The position numbers were made by a program, and so were the translations under genes. Below the pieces are notes generated by a model that was given only the letters and a program-made list of their open reading frames with translations, was not told the DNA's origin and made no database searches. A DNA stretch of 64,000 bases from Streptomyces sp. NBC_01351 (GTDB taxonomy: Bacteria; Actinomycetota; Actinomycetes; Streptomycetales; Streptomycetaceae): contig NZ_CP108356.1 of the NCBI RefSeq assembly GCF_036237315.1, forward strand, positions 7,073,501-7,137,500, read 5' to 3'. This document shows positions 43,752 through 52,438 of the stretch, one piece after another. Within the stretch, counting starts at the first letter, position 1, and each line of letters starts with the position of its first letter.

Positions 43752-44207
43752 ATGGCAGATCACCAGGAAGCATCCGTCACTCTGCCGAGCGATTCCGCTT
43801 CGGTCTCCACCGCCCGCCGCTACGTCGCGGAAGTGCTGAGCGAATGGGGGCTTCCCGATGACGCGGACACCGCCGACAGCGTCCGGCTGATCGTCTCGGA
43901 GCTCGCCACCAACGCCGTACAGCACACTTTCGGCCAGTCGCCCACCTTCACCGTCGACGTCCGGCTGGAACGCGAGGAGTGGCTGCGGATCGGCGTGACC
44001 GACAGCCACCCGCGCTGGCCCAAGCGCCTCCCGGCCGCGGTCCAGCAGGACAACGGCCGGGGCATGGTCATCATCCGCTGGCTGACGGCGGAGGCGGGCG
44101 GCCGGCTCTCGGTCACCCCCACCGAGGACGGCGGCAAGACGGTGTGGATCGCCCTGCCGTGGACCGTCGGAGCCGGCGCTCCGGCCAGGACCACCACCGG
44201 CTGCTGA
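43752..44207 (+). CDS. Anti-sigma-type ATP-binding protein (HATPase_c_2)
   Basis: 151 residues, a single GHKL ATPase domain. N-box VRLIVSELATNAVQHTF (about 48-64), then VTDSHPRWPKRL and G-box DNGRGMVIIRWLTAEAGG. This is the RsbW/AbaA-associated type encoded beside WhiJ-like regulators. It could phosphorylate an anti-anti-sigma factor or act without kinase activity. No anti-anti-sigma gene is adjacent. It is divergent from the XRE gene. Confidence 0.83.
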   Translation: MADHQEASVTLPSDSASVSTARRYVAEVLSEWGLPDDADTADSVRLIVSELATNAVQHTFGQSPTFTVDVRLEREEWLRIGVTDSHPRWPKRLPAAVQQDNGRGMVIIRWLTAEAGGRLSVTPTEDGGKTVWIALPWTVGAGAPARTTTGC

Positions 44208-44215
44208 TCCCGGCG

Positions 44216-44617
44216 TCAGGCGGAGGAGGAGGCGGCGCGCTCTCCCGCGCTGCGCTCGATGCACAGCTCGTTGCCCTCCGGGTCGGCGAGGACGACCCAC
44301 CCCAGGACGCCGTCCTCCGCGCGCCGGTCGTCCACGACCGTCGCCCCGAGCCCGACGAGCCGCTCCACGGCCTCGTCCCGGGTGCCGGTGGCGGGCTGGA
44401 TGTCCAGGTGGACCCGGTTCTTGAGGGTCTTGGCGTCCGGCACCCGGATGAAGAGCAGACCGGGCACGTTCGGCTGCCCCGGATCCAGCAGGACCTCGTC
44501 GTCGCCCACCGCGTCGTCCGGGTGGATCGGGAAACCGGTCACCGCGGACCAGAACTCGGCGGCCTTGTACGGGTCGTGCGCGTCGAAGGTGATGTGGCGA
44601 ACGGGGTTGACGAACAT
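44216..44617 (-). CDS. VOC/glyoxalase-like protein
   Basis: 133 residues. Two beta-alpha-beta-beta-beta modules: HITFDAHDPYKAAEFWSAVTGF and HLDIQPATGTRDEAVERLVGLGA, ending VVLADPEGNELCIER. Metal ligands would be His in VRHITF, His in RVHLDI and the Glu in GNELCI. Small-molecule enzyme or drug-binding protein of unknown substrate. It is convergent with the ATPase gene. Confidence 0.83.
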   Translation of the reverse strand: MFVNPVRHITFDAHDPYKAAEFWSAVTGFPIHPDDAVGDDEVLLDPGQPNVPGLLFIRVPDAKTLKNRVHLDIQPATGTRDEAVERLVGLGATVVDDRRAEDGVLGWVVLADPEGNELCIERSAGERAASSSA

Positions 44618-44691
44618 GTGTCTCCTCAGTGGGCATTCCGAGTGTTGATCTGTATACGGAACGACGAGCCGCGGGCAACCGAGTTGAACCG

Positions 44692-44728
44692 GTTGCCTGC
44701 CGGAAACGTGGGTTAACTCTGCGGAAAA
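44692..44728 (+). promoter_or_regulatory. GlnR-like operator upstream of ureA
   Basis: Four five-base elements at about 11-base intervals match the gTnAc-n6-GaAAc consensus of GlnR: GTTGC (44692), GAAAC (44703), TTAAC (44713) and GAAAA (44724). The third is one base closer than ideal. A possible -10, TAGCGT (44739-44744), follows. The remaining 312-base gap 44618-44929 also holds an inverted repeat GGCAACC/GGTTGCC (44674-44697), but no gene. Confidence 0.55.
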
Positions 44729-44929
44729 GCGGAGCCCCTAGCGTGGGGCCACGGTCGACCGCCAATGATCACCCATGGTCCGGAAAGCGGCGGTGGTCGG
44801 GACGGAAAGCCATCTTCTGCGTTGGGCACGACATGCTTGGCTCGGATACGCGCAGGTCAGCAGAGTGTTGACGGCCGCCAGGGCCGCCCGGCACGACGTC
44901 GACCTTGTCCCGGAAACTTGGTGATACCT

Positions 44930-45232
44930 GTGCAGTTGACACCCCACGAGCAGGAGAGACTGCTCATCCACGTGGCCGCCGACGTCGCGGCGAAACGGAG
45001 GGCGCGTGGAGTACGCCTCAATCATCCCGAGGCGATCGCGCTCATCACGTCACACATCCTCGAAGGGGCCCGTGACGGCCGGACCGTGGCCGAGCTGATG
45101 GCCTCCGGGCGCACCGTCCTCGGTCGCGAGGAGGTCATGGAGGGGATCCCCGAGATGATCCACGACGTCCAGGTCGAGGCGACCTTCCCGGACGGCACCA
45201 AACTCGTCACCGTCCACGACCCGATCGTCTGA
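44930..45232 (+). CDS. ureA: Urease gamma subunit
   Basis: 100 residues from GTG at 44930, matching the family start [20 protein letters not shown] and usual length of 100. The ending [12 protein letters not shown] is diagnostic. It forms the (UreABC)3 trimer that splits urea to ammonia and CO2. First gene of ureABCFGD. A GlnR-like box lies 200 bases upstream. Confidence 0.95.
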   Translation: MQLTPHEQERLLIHVAADVAAKRRARGVRLNHPEAIALITSHILEGARDGRTVAELMASGRTVLGREEVMEGIPEMIHDVQVEATFPDGTKLVTVHDPIV

Positions 45233-45247
45233 AGGGGAGTTACCCGC

Positions 45248-45559
45248 ATGATCCCCGGCGAGATCCTCCACGGGGACGGACCGGTGCTCCTCAACGAGGG
45301 CCGCCCCGTCACCCGCCTCACCGTCCTCAACGCCGCCGACCGGCCCGTGCAGGTCGGCTCCCACTACCACTTCGCCGAGGCCAACCCCGGCCTCGAATTC
45401 GACCGGCCCGCCGCCCGCGGGCTGCGCCTCGACATCGCCGCCGGTACGGCCGTCCGCTTCGAGCCGGGCATCCCGGTCGCCGTGGACCTCGTACCGCTCG
45501 GCGGACTGCGCACCGTGCCGGGGCTGCGCGGGGAGACCGGAGGGCCGCTCGATGGCTGA
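45248..45559 (+). CDS. ureB: Urease beta subunit
   Basis: 103 residues, starting [12 protein letters not shown] with motif [20 protein letters not shown]. Typical length and ending. It overlaps ureC by 8 bases, supporting translation coupling. Structural subunit without catalytic residues. Confidence 0.95.
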   Translation: MIPGEILHGDGPVLLNEGRPVTRLTVLNAADRPVQVGSHYHFAEANPGLEFDRPAARGLRLDIAAGTAVRFEPGIPVAVDLVPLGGLRTVPGLRGETGGPLDG

Positions 45560-47273
45560 GGTCTCCCGGCAGGTGTACACCGACCTCTTCGGGCCCACGC
45601 AAGGCGACCGGATCAGGCTGGCCGACACCGACCTGTTCGTCGAGATCGAGCAGGACCTGGCCGGCGGCCCCGGGCGGGCCGGCGACGAGGCGGTCTTCGG
45701 CGGCGGCAAGGTGATCCGCGAGTCCATGGGCCAGGCCCGCACCACCCGGGCCGAGGGCGCCCCCGACACGGTGATCACCGGGGTCGTCGTCCTCGACCAC
45801 TGGGGCATCGTCAAGGCCGACGTGGGCATCCGCGACGGCCGGATCTGCGGCATCGGCAAGGCCGGCAACCCCGACACCATGGACGGCGTGGACCCCGCAC
45901 TGGTCATCGGCCCCGAGACCGAGATCATCGCGGGCAACGGGAAGATCGTCACCGCCGGAGCCATCGACGCCCACGTGCACTTCATCTCCCCGACGATCGT
46001 GGACGAGGCCCTCGCCTCCGGGATCACCACGCTGGTCGGCGGCGGCACCGGACCGGCCGAGGGCACCAAGGCCACCACCGTCACCCCCGGACCCTGGCAC
46101 CTGGCCCGGATGTTCGCGGCGCTGGAGGCCTACCCGGTCAACATCGGCCTGCTCGGCAAGGGCAACACCACCTCCCGCGAGGCCATGCACTCCCAACTGC
46201 GCGGCGGCGCCCTCGGATTCAAGATCCACGAGGACTGGGGGTCCACCCCCGCCGCCATCGACGCCTGCCTCGGCGTCTGCGAGGAGACCGGCGTCCAGGT
46301 CGCCATCCACACCGACACCCTCAACGAGGCCGGCTTCGTCGCCGACACCCTCGCGGCCATTGCCGGGCGGACCATCCACTCGTACCACACCGAGGGCGCC
46401 GGAGGCGGGCACGCGCCGGACATCATCACCGTGGTCTCCGAGCCGAACGTGCTGCCCAGCTCCACCAACCCGACCCGGCCGCACACGGTCAACACCGTCG
46501 AGGAACACCTCGACATGCTGATGGTCTGCCACCACCTCAACCCCGCCGTCCCCGAGGACCTCGCCTTCGCCGAATCCCGGATCCGGCCCTCCACCATCGC
46601 CGCCGAGGACGTCCTGCACGACCTCGGGGCCATCTCCATCATCTCCTCCGACTCCCAGGCCATGGGGCGGGTCGGCGAGGTCGTGCTGCGGACCTGGCAG
46701 ACCGCCCACGTGATGAAGAAGCGGCGCGGCTTCCTCCCCGGCGACGGACCCGCCGACAACCACCGCGCCCGCCGCTACGTCGCCAAGTACACGATCAACC
46801 CCGCCGTGGCCCAGGGACTCGCCCGCGAGATCGGCTCGGTCGAAACCGGCAAACTCGCCGACCTCGTGCTGTGGAACCCTGCCTTCTTCGGGGTCAAACC
46901 CGAACTGGTCATCAAGGGCGGCCAGATCGCCTACGCGCAGATGGGCGACGCCAACGCCTCCATCCCCACCCCGCAGCCCGTCCTGCCCCGCCCGATGTTC
47001 GGCAGCCACGGACGCGCCCCCGCCCTGAACTCGCTCAACTTCACCGCCCAGGCAGCCCTCGACGACGGGCTGCCCGAACGGCTCGGCCTCGGCAAGCAGT
47101 TCACGGCCATCGAGAGCACCCGCAAGGTCGGCAAGGCGGACATGCGCAACAACGACGCCATGCCGAGGGTCGAGGTCGACGCCGACACCTTCACCGTCAC
47201 CATCGACGGCGAGGCCATCGAACCGGCGCCCGCCGCCGAACTGCCCATGGCACAGAGATACTTCCTGTTTTGA
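45552..47273 (+). CDS. ureC: Urease alpha (catalytic) subunit
   Basis: 573 residues. Nickel ligands and catalysis: DAHVHFISP (first two His), carbamylated Lys in [21 protein letters not shown] and [12 protein letters not shown]. The mobile flap is [18 protein letters not shown], with Cys and His of the active site. It binds two Ni ions and hydrolyses urea. Nickel insertion depends on UreDFG encoded downstream. Confidence 0.96.
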   Translation: MAEVSRQVYTDLFGPTQGDRIRLADTDLFVEIEQDLAGGPGRAGDEAVFGGGKVIRESMGQARTTRAEGAPDTVITGVVVLDHWGIVKADVGIRDGRICGIGKAGNPDTMDGVDPALVIGPETEIIAGNGKIVTAGAIDAHVHFISPTIVDEALASGITTLVGGGTGPAEGTKATTVTPGPWHLARMFAALEAYPVNIGLLGKGNTTSREAMHSQLRGGALGFKIHEDWGSTPAAIDACLGVCEETGVQVAIHTDTLNEAGFVADTLAAIAGRTIHSYHTEGAGGGHAPDIITVVSEPNVLPSSTNPTRPHTVNTVEEHLDMLMVCHHLNPAVPEDLAFAESRIRPSTIAAEDVLHDLGAISIISSDSQAMGRVGEVVLRTWQTAHVMKKRRGFLPGDGPADNHRARRYVAKYTINPAVAQGLAREIGSVETGKLADLVLWNPAFFGVKPELVIKGGQIAYAQMGDANASIPTPQPVLPRPMFGSHGRAPALNSLNFTAQAALDDGLPERLGLGKQFTAIESTRKVGKADMRNNDAMPRVEVDADTFTVTIDGEAIEPAPAAELPMAQRYFLF

Positions 47274-47301
47274 AAGGGCCTCTCCCGATGGGCGATCCCC
47301 G

Positions 47302-47976
47302 ATGAGCCTCGCCGCCCTGCTCGTCCTCGCCGACGGCCGCTTCCCCGCCGGGGGCCACGCCCACTCCGGCGGGGCCGAGGCCGCCTGCAAAGCGGGCCGG
47401 ATCCACGACGCCGCCACCCTGGAGGACTTCTGCCGGGGCCGGCTGCACACCTCCGGGCTCACCGCCGCCGCCCTCGCGGCGGCGGCCGCCCTCGGGCTCG
47501 ACCCGGCGGAGCTCGACGACGCCGCCGACGCCCGCACCCCCTCGCCCGCGCTGCGCACCGCGGCCCGGCGGCTCGGCAGACAGCTGCTGCGCGCCGCCCG
47601 TGCCACCTGGCCCGCGCCCGAACTGGACGCGCTGGCCGCCGCCTTCCCGCGCGGCGCCCACCAGCCCGTCGTGCTCGGCGTCACCGCCCGGGCGGCCGGG
47701 CTCGGGCCGCTGGACGCCGCGCACGTGGCGGCGTACGAGAGCGTCGGCGGTCCCGCCACCGCGACCGTACGGCTGCTCGGACTGGACCCCTTCGAGGCGA
47801 GCGGGGTGCTGGCCCGGCTCGCTCCCGAGCTCGACGCCGTCTCCGCCGAGGCGGCCGGGGCCGCGCTGCTGGCCCGTACCGACGGCCTCGACGCGCTGCC
47901 CGCGGCTTCCTCGCCGCTGCTGGACATCTCGGCACAGGCCCATGCCGACTGGCCGGTACGCCTCTTCGCATCCTGA
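47302..47976 (+). CDS. ureF: Urease accessory protein UreF
   Basis: 224 residues, all-helical. Start [23 protein letters not shown] (about 2-24) is the diagnostic N-terminal segment, and [17 protein letters not shown] ends it. UreF joins UreD and UreG in the urease activation complex and gates GTP hydrolysis by UreG. Encoded 28 bases after ureC. Confidence 0.9.
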   Translation: MSLAALLVLADGRFPAGGHAHSGGAEAACKAGRIHDAATLEDFCRGRLHTSGLTAAALAAAAALGLDPAELDDAADARTPSPALRTAARRLGRQLLRAARATWPAPELDALAAAFPRGAHQPVVLGVTARAAGLGPLDAAHVAAYESVGGPATATVRLLGLDPFEASGVLARLAPELDAVSAEAAGAALLARTDGLDALPAASSPLLDISAQAHADWPVRLFAS

Positions 47977-47995
47977 CCCCCAAGGAGACACCCCC

Positions 47996-48691
47996 ATGCA
48001 CCTCGACCACGCCGTGACCTACCCCCACCGGCACACCCACAGCGCCGAACCGCTGGGCCCCGACGGCACCCGGCGAGCCCTGCGCATCGGCCTCGGCGGA
48101 CCCGTCGGCTCCGGGAAGACCGCCACCGTCGCCGCACTGTGCCGAGCCCTGCGCGGTGAGCTCTCCATGGCCGTCGTCACCAACGACATCTACACCCGGG
48201 AGGACGCCGAGTTCCTGCTCCGCGAGGCCGTCCTGCCGCCCGAGCGGATCACCGCGGTCGAGACCGGGGCCTGCCCGCACACCGCCATCCGCGACGACAT
48301 CTCCGCCAACCTGGAAGCCGTCGAGGAACTGGAGGAGACCTTCCGCGAGAGCGGCCGGCTCGACCTGATCCTCGTCGAGTCCGGCGGGGACAACCTCACC
48401 GCCACCTTCTCCCGGGGACTGGTCGACGCCCAGGTCTTCGTCATCGACGTGGCCGGCGGCGACGACATCCCGCGCAAGGGCGGCCCCGGTGTCACCACCG
48501 CCGACCTCCTCGTCGTCAACAAGACCGACCTCGCCCCCCACGTCGGCTCCGACCTCGACCGGATGGCCCGCGACGCCGCCGAGCAGCGCGGTGACCTGCC
48601 CGTCGCCTTCCAGTCGCTGCGCGGCCCCGAAGGGGTGGCGCCGGTGGCCGACTGGGTCCGCGAGCGGATCGCCGCCTGGGTCGTACGGTGA
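47996..48691 (+). CDS. ureG: Urease accessory GTPase UreG, His-rich N-terminus
   Basis: 231 residues from ATG at 47996 with AAGGAGA upstream. P-loop [14 protein letters not shown], metal-binding CPH in [25 protein letters not shown] and [11 protein letters not shown]. The first 16 residues hold five His ([16 protein letters not shown]), a nickel-binding-like tail that could replace the missing UreE. It delivers nickel with GTP hydrolysis. Coupled to ureD by GTGA. Confidence 0.95.
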   Translation: MHLDHAVTYPHRHTHSAEPLGPDGTRRALRIGLGGPVGSGKTATVAALCRALRGELSMAVVTNDIYTREDAEFLLREAVLPPERITAVETGACPHTAIRDDISANLEAVEELEETFRESGRLDLILVESGGDNLTATFSRGLVDAQVFVIDVAGGDDIPRKGGPGVTTADLLVVNKTDLAPHVGSDLDRMARDAAEQRGDLPVAFQSLRGPEGVAPVADWVRERIAAWVVR

Positions 48692-49533
48692 CCAGCGCGC
48701 CGCCCGTCTCCCCGCTCCCCGTCTCCCCGCTCCCCGTCTCCCCGCTCCCCGTCTCCCCGCTCCCCGTCTCCCCGCCCGCGGCGGGGGTGCGGGCCACCGC
48801 CCGCATCCGCGCGACCGCCGACGGGCGGGGCGGCACCGCCCTGCCGCTGCTCGCCGGGGAAGGGCCGCTCGCGCTGCGCCGCACCCGGGGCGTCGGCGCC
48901 GAGGCCGGCGTGATGCTGGTCGGCGCGATGAGCGCCCCCCTCGGCGGGGACCACCTCACCGTCGAGGCCGCCGTCGGGCCCGGGGCGCACCTCGCGCTGG
49001 GCTCGGCGGCGGCCACCCTGGCGCTGCCCGGCCGGGGCGGCGAACCCGCGCGGTACGACGTACGCCTGACCCTGGAGGAGGGGGCCTCGGTGCGCTGGCA
49101 GCCGGAGCCGCTGGTCTCCGTACGCGGCAGCGAGCTGCGGGTGCGCACCACGGTCCGGCTGGACCCCACCGCCCGGCTGCTGTTGCGCGAGGAGCAGGTG
49201 CTCGGTCGCTGGGGCGAAGCACCGGGCCTGCTGCGCAGCCGCCTCACCGTCACCCGGGGCGGGCAGCCGCTGCTGGACCAGGACCTCGCCTGCGGACCGG
49301 GCGCGCCCGGTGGCTGGGACGGCCCGGCGGGCCTCGCCGGGCACCGGGCCGTCGGGCAACTCCTCGTAGTCGACCCAGAGTTCACCGAGCGGCCGGCCGC
49401 GGCCGGGATGCTGGGGGAGTTCGCGACGGTGACTCCGCTGGCCGGTCCGGCCGTTCTCGTCACGGCGCTTGCTCCGGACGCGCTGGCCCTGCGCGCACTC
49501 CTCGACGCGGCCCGCGAGGCCTATGCCTGGTGA
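48688..49533 (+). CDS. ureD: Urease accessory protein UreD (UreH)
   Basis: 281 residues from GTG at 48688. The first 25 residues are a VSPLP repeat coded by a 15-base tandem repeat. The UreD core begins [14 protein letters not shown], with [39 protein letters not shown] and [11 protein letters not shown]. It forms the nickel tunnel with UreF. The repeat is an unusual addition; the core looks intact. Confidence 0.88.
   Translation: MTSAPPVSPLPVSPLPVSPLPVSPLPVSPPAAGVRATARIRATADGRGGTALPLLAGEGPLALRRTRGVGAEAGVMLVGAMSAPLGGDHLTVEAAVGPGAHLALGSAAATLALPGRGGEPARYDVRLTLEEGASVRWQPEPLVSVRGSELRVRTTVRLDPTARLLLREEQVLGRWGEAPGLLRSRLTVTRGGQPLLDQDLACGPGAPGGWDGPAGLAGHRAVGQLLVVDPEFTERPAAAGMLGEFATVTPLAGPAVLVTALAPDALALRALLDAAREAYAW
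48706..48775 (+). repeat. 15-base tandem repeat in ureD
   Basis: Four exact copies of GTCTCCCCGCTCCCC (48706-48765) and a partial fifth (48766-48775) encode VSPLP units at the UreD N-terminus. The unit length is a multiple of three, so copy-number change would lengthen or shorten the protein without a frameshift. Confidence 0.85.
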
Positions 49534-49647
49534 CCGCGAGGCGAACACGGGCGAAGCAGGCACCGCTCAGCGGTACACGCCTCGCCGGTTATCGGGTTGG
49601 CAAAGAAGTTGATCCCGCTCTGTCGTCAACTCCCGGTAAGGCGCAAG

Positions 49648-49709
49648 GATCCCCCTGCACGCCGACGGCCGAATCCGGTCGTCCATGCCGTATCTGACGC
49701 AGGGGGATC
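49648..49709 (+). promoter_or_regulatory. Leader inverted repeat that masks the peptidase ribosome site
   Basis: GATCCCCCTGC (49648-49658) is perfectly complementary to GCAGGGGGATC (49699-49709), which contains the AGGGGG ribosome site of the GTG at 49716. The 40-base loop can fold further (GACGGCCG with CGGTCGTC). If transcription starts upstream of 49648, the fold would hide the ribosome site. No clear promoter was found in the 182-base gap. Confidence 0.45.
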
Positions 49710-49715
49710 AACCAC

Positions 49716-51395
49716 GTGATACGCAACGCGGCGCTGGGGAGCGCCGCCACACTGATCACCGGCACGCTGGCGGCGGGCCTGCTGCTCGCCCCGCCGGCCG
49801 CGGCGGCCACGGCCGGCCGCGACAACGGGCTCCCGGAGGCGCTGGGCGTCCAGCTCGCCGCCGCCCGCGCCGCCCGTACCGGGATCGACTGGAAGGACTG
49901 TCCCGCCGACTGGGGCTTCGCGGCCCCGATCCAGTGCGGCTGGGTCAAGGTCCCGCTCGACTACGCCAAGCCCTTCGGCAAGACCATCGACATCGCGGTC
50001 GACCGCGCGGTGAGCACCGGTACGAAGGAGGAGCGCCAGGGCGCGCTCATCTACAACCCGGGCGGTCCCGGCGGTTCGGGCATGCGCTTCCCGCGCCGGT
50101 CCACGACCAAGAGCCCGCTGTGGGTCAACACCGCCAAGGCGTACGACTTCGTCGGCTTCGACCCGCGCGGTGTCGGACACTCGGCGCCGATCTCCTGCAT
50201 TGACCCGCAGGAGTTCGTGAAGGCCCCCAAGGCCGACCCGGTCCCGGACACCGCGGCCGACAAGAGCGCCCAGCGCAAGCTCGCCGCGGAGTACGCGGAC
50301 GGCTGCAAGGAGCGCAGCGGCGAGATGCTGCCGCACATGACCACGCCGAACACCGCGCGCGACCTGGACGTCATCCGGGCCGCCCTCGGCGAGAAGAAGC
50401 TGAACTTCCTCGGCGTCTCCTACGGCACCTACCTCGGCGGGGTCTACGCGACCCTGTTCCCGAACCACGTGCGCCGCATGATCGTCGACAGCGTGGTCGA
50501 TCCCTCGACGGACAACATCTGGTACGAGGCCAACCTCGGCCAGGACGTCGCCTTCCAGATGCGCTGGAACGACTGGCAGGACTGGGTCGCCAAGAACGAC
50601 GCGGTCTTCCACCTCGGCGACACGCGCGCCAAGGTCGAGGCCAAGTGGCAGGAGCTGCGCGCCAAGGCGAAGGCCAACCCGCTCGGCGGGATCGTAGGCC
50701 CGGCCGAGCTCATCGGGTTCTTCCAGGGGGCCCCGTACTACGACTCCTCCTGGGTGCCCGTCGCCCAGACCTTCGCGGCCTGGGCCGCCGGTGACGAGCA
50801 GGCGCTCATCGATGCCATCGCCCCGGACATGACGGACATCGCGGGCAACGCGGCCTCGGAGAACGGCAACGCCGTCTACACCGCCGTCGAGTGCGCCGAT
50901 GCCAAGTGGCCGACCAGCTGGACCAAGTGGGACCGGGACAACACCAAGCTCCACGAGAAGTACCCGTTCCTGACCTGGTCCAACGCGTGGATGAACCTGC
51001 CCTGCGCGACCTGGAAGTCCAAGCAGCACAACGCGATCGAGGTCGGCGCGAACGCCAAGCGCGGTCTGCCGCCGGTGCTGATCGTCCAGGCCGAGCGTGA
51101 CGCGGCCACCCCCTACAAGGGCGCGGTCGAGCTGCACCGCCGCCTCGGCGGATCGCGTCTGATCACCGAGCAGAACGCCGGCTCGCACGGTGTCACCAGC
51201 CTGGTGAACCCCTGCATCAACACGCGGGTCGACGCCTACCTGCTGACCGGCAAGGTCGACGTCCAGGACGTGACGTGCGCCCCGCACGCCGGCCCGGTCG
51301 CCCCGGCCGCCGCTGCCGCTCGGTCGCTGACGGCCGATGTGGCGCAGGAGAACTCGGTGTTCCCGGCGCAGGAGGAGCTCCCGGCGGTCCGATAG
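49716..51395 (+). CDS. tap: Secreted tripeptidyl-aminopeptidase-like S33 hydrolase
   Basis: 559 residues from GTG. An N-terminal Sec signal (ITGTLAAGLLLAPPAAAATA, about 15-34) is followed by an alpha/beta hydrolase: oxyanion YNPGGPGGSGMR, nucleophile GVSYGTYLG (Ser near 236), acid QAERDAATPYKG and His GSHGVT. Paired Cys (WKDCPADWG, IQCGW; CADAKW; NPCINT; VTCAPHAG) suggest disulphides. It resembles the Streptomyces Tap/SlpD-E group, which remove tripeptides or process mycelial proteins. The symbol is by resemblance. Confidence 0.8.
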   Translation: MIRNAALGSAATLITGTLAAGLLLAPPAAAATAGRDNGLPEALGVQLAAARAARTGIDWKDCPADWGFAAPIQCGWVKVPLDYAKPFGKTIDIAVDRAVSTGTKEERQGALIYNPGGPGGSGMRFPRRSTTKSPLWVNTAKAYDFVGFDPRGVGHSAPISCIDPQEFVKAPKADPVPDTAADKSAQRKLAAEYADGCKERSGEMLPHMTTPNTARDLDVIRAALGEKKLNFLGVSYGTYLGGVYATLFPNHVRRMIVDSVVDPSTDNIWYEANLGQDVAFQMRWNDWQDWVAKNDAVFHLGDTRAKVEAKWQELRAKAKANPLGGIVGPAELIGFFQGAPYYDSSWVPVAQTFAAWAAGDEQALIDAIAPDMTDIAGNAASENGNAVYTAVECADAKWPTSWTKWDRDNTKLHEKYPFLTWSNAWMNLPCATWKSKQHNAIEVGANAKRGLPPVLIVQAERDAATPYKGAVELHRRLGGSRLITEQNAGSHGVTSLVNPCINTRVDAYLLTGKVDVQDVTCAPHAGPVAPAAAAARSLTADVAQENSVFPAQEELPAVR

Positions 51396-51423
51396 GGCCC
51401 CGGAGAGTGAAGCGGGAGAAGGC

Positions 51424-52134
51424 TCAGCGCCCCAGGCGCCGGGCCTTCTTCCGCGCTTCCTCCTCCTCGGCCTTGACCTCGGCCGCGTACCGGTCGACGT
51501 ACTCCTGGCCGGACAGTTCGAGGATGGCGTACATGATCTCGTCCGTGACGGCCCGCAGTACGGCCCGCTCGCCCTCCAGCCCCGCGTACCGGGAGAAGTC
51601 CAGCGGCCGGCCGAAGCGGATGGTCACCCGCCGGATGTTCGGGATCTTCTGCCCGGGCGGCTGGATCTCGAACGTGCCCACCATCGCGCACGGCACGACC
51701 GGCACCCCCGCGCGCAGCGCCATCGCGGCCACGCCCACCTTGCCCTTGTAGAGCCGCCCGTCGTGCGAGCGGGTGCCCTCCGGGTAGATGCCCAGCAGCT
51801 CGTCCTTGGCCAGCACCCCGAGCCCCTCGCGCAGGGCGGCCTGCCCTGCGTCCTTGCCGGAGCGGTCCACCGGGATCTGCCCGGCACTGCGGAAGAACGC
51901 GGCGGTCAGCCGACCCTTGACCCCGGGGCCGGTGAAGTACTCGGCCTTCGCGAGGAAGGTGATCCGCCGCTTGAGGATCGCGGGCATCAGGAAGTGGTCG
52001 GAGAACGACAGGTGGTTGCCCGCGACGATCGCGGCGCCCTCCGTCGGGATGTTCTCCAAGCCCTCGATCCGGGGCCTGAAGAGCAGTCTCAGCAGTGGGC
52101 CGAGCAAAACGTGCTTGAGCAAGTGGTAGAACAC
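51424..52134 (-). CDS. plsC: 1-acyl-sn-glycerol-3-phosphate acyltransferase
   Basis: 236 residues from GTG. PlsC motifs: NHLSFSD (HX4D, about 40-46), FLAKAEYF, GQIPVDR, IYPEGTRSHDG (about 117) and VPCAMVGTFE. It acylates lysophosphatidate to phosphatidate at the membrane. The C-terminus is charged (AEVKAEEEEARKKARR). It is convergent with the peptidase gene, with only 28 bases between. Confidence 0.88.
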   Translation of the reverse strand: MFYHLLKHVLLGPLLRLLFRPRIEGLENIPTEGAAIVAGNHLSFSDHFLMPAILKRRITFLAKAEYFTGPGVKGRLTAAFFRSAGQIPVDRSGKDAGQAALREGLGVLAKDELLGIYPEGTRSHDGRLYKGKVGVAAMALRAGVPVVPCAMVGTFEIQPPGQKIPNIRRVTIRFGRPLDFSRYAGLEGERAVLRAVTDEIMYAILELSGQEYVDRYAAEVKAEEEEARKKARRLGR

Positions 52135-52247
52135 CAGGCCGCTCCCGTCGATGTCCCGTTGTCACGGTCATCGTACGGACAGTCAGTGCCGCGGCGGCAG
52201 CCGGTGGACACCTTGATCGCACACTGTCTTGATCGAACCGGTCCCCG

Positions 52248-52406
52248 TCAGGCGCCGCGTGAAGCCGCCATGCCGGCGGTCAGCAGCCCCAGTACCACCC
52301 AGCCGAACCACAGCCAGCCATTGCTGCCGAGGGCCACGGAGTACGTGGCGACGGCCACCAGGGCGGCGAAGGTCAGCACAGCCATCGCCTTCACGGATCC
52401 GGTCAT
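52248..52406 (-). CDS. Small membrane protein (52 aa)
   Basis: 52 residues from ATG at 52406, mostly two hydrophobic helices (AMAVLTFAALVAVATYSVAL and LWFGWVVLGLLTAGMAA). It lies directly downstream of ctaG on the same strand (32-base gap). I do not recognise a family. The length, composition and position suggest a true small membrane protein, possibly working with CtaG or cytochrome oxidase. Confidence 0.6.
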   Translation of the reverse strand: MTGSVKAMAVLTFAALVAVATYSVALGSNGWLWFGWVVLGLLTAGMAASRGA

Positions 52407-52438
52407 GCCCCATGGTGGCGCGCGAAGGTGGTTCCGCG

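Noticed and set aside
44674..44697. GGCAACC/GGTTGCC repeat upstream of ureA as a Nur box
   Set aside because: The half-sites are in the opposite order to TTGC-N-GCAA and the spacing is wrong.
45327..48137. 936-codon open frame antisense to ureBCF
   Set aside because: It is a shadow frame caused by high third-position GC; the plus-strand urease genes have clear motifs.
48706..48775. CRISPR-like repeat array
   Set aside because: The 15-base units are directly adjacent with no spacers and lie in frame in ureD.
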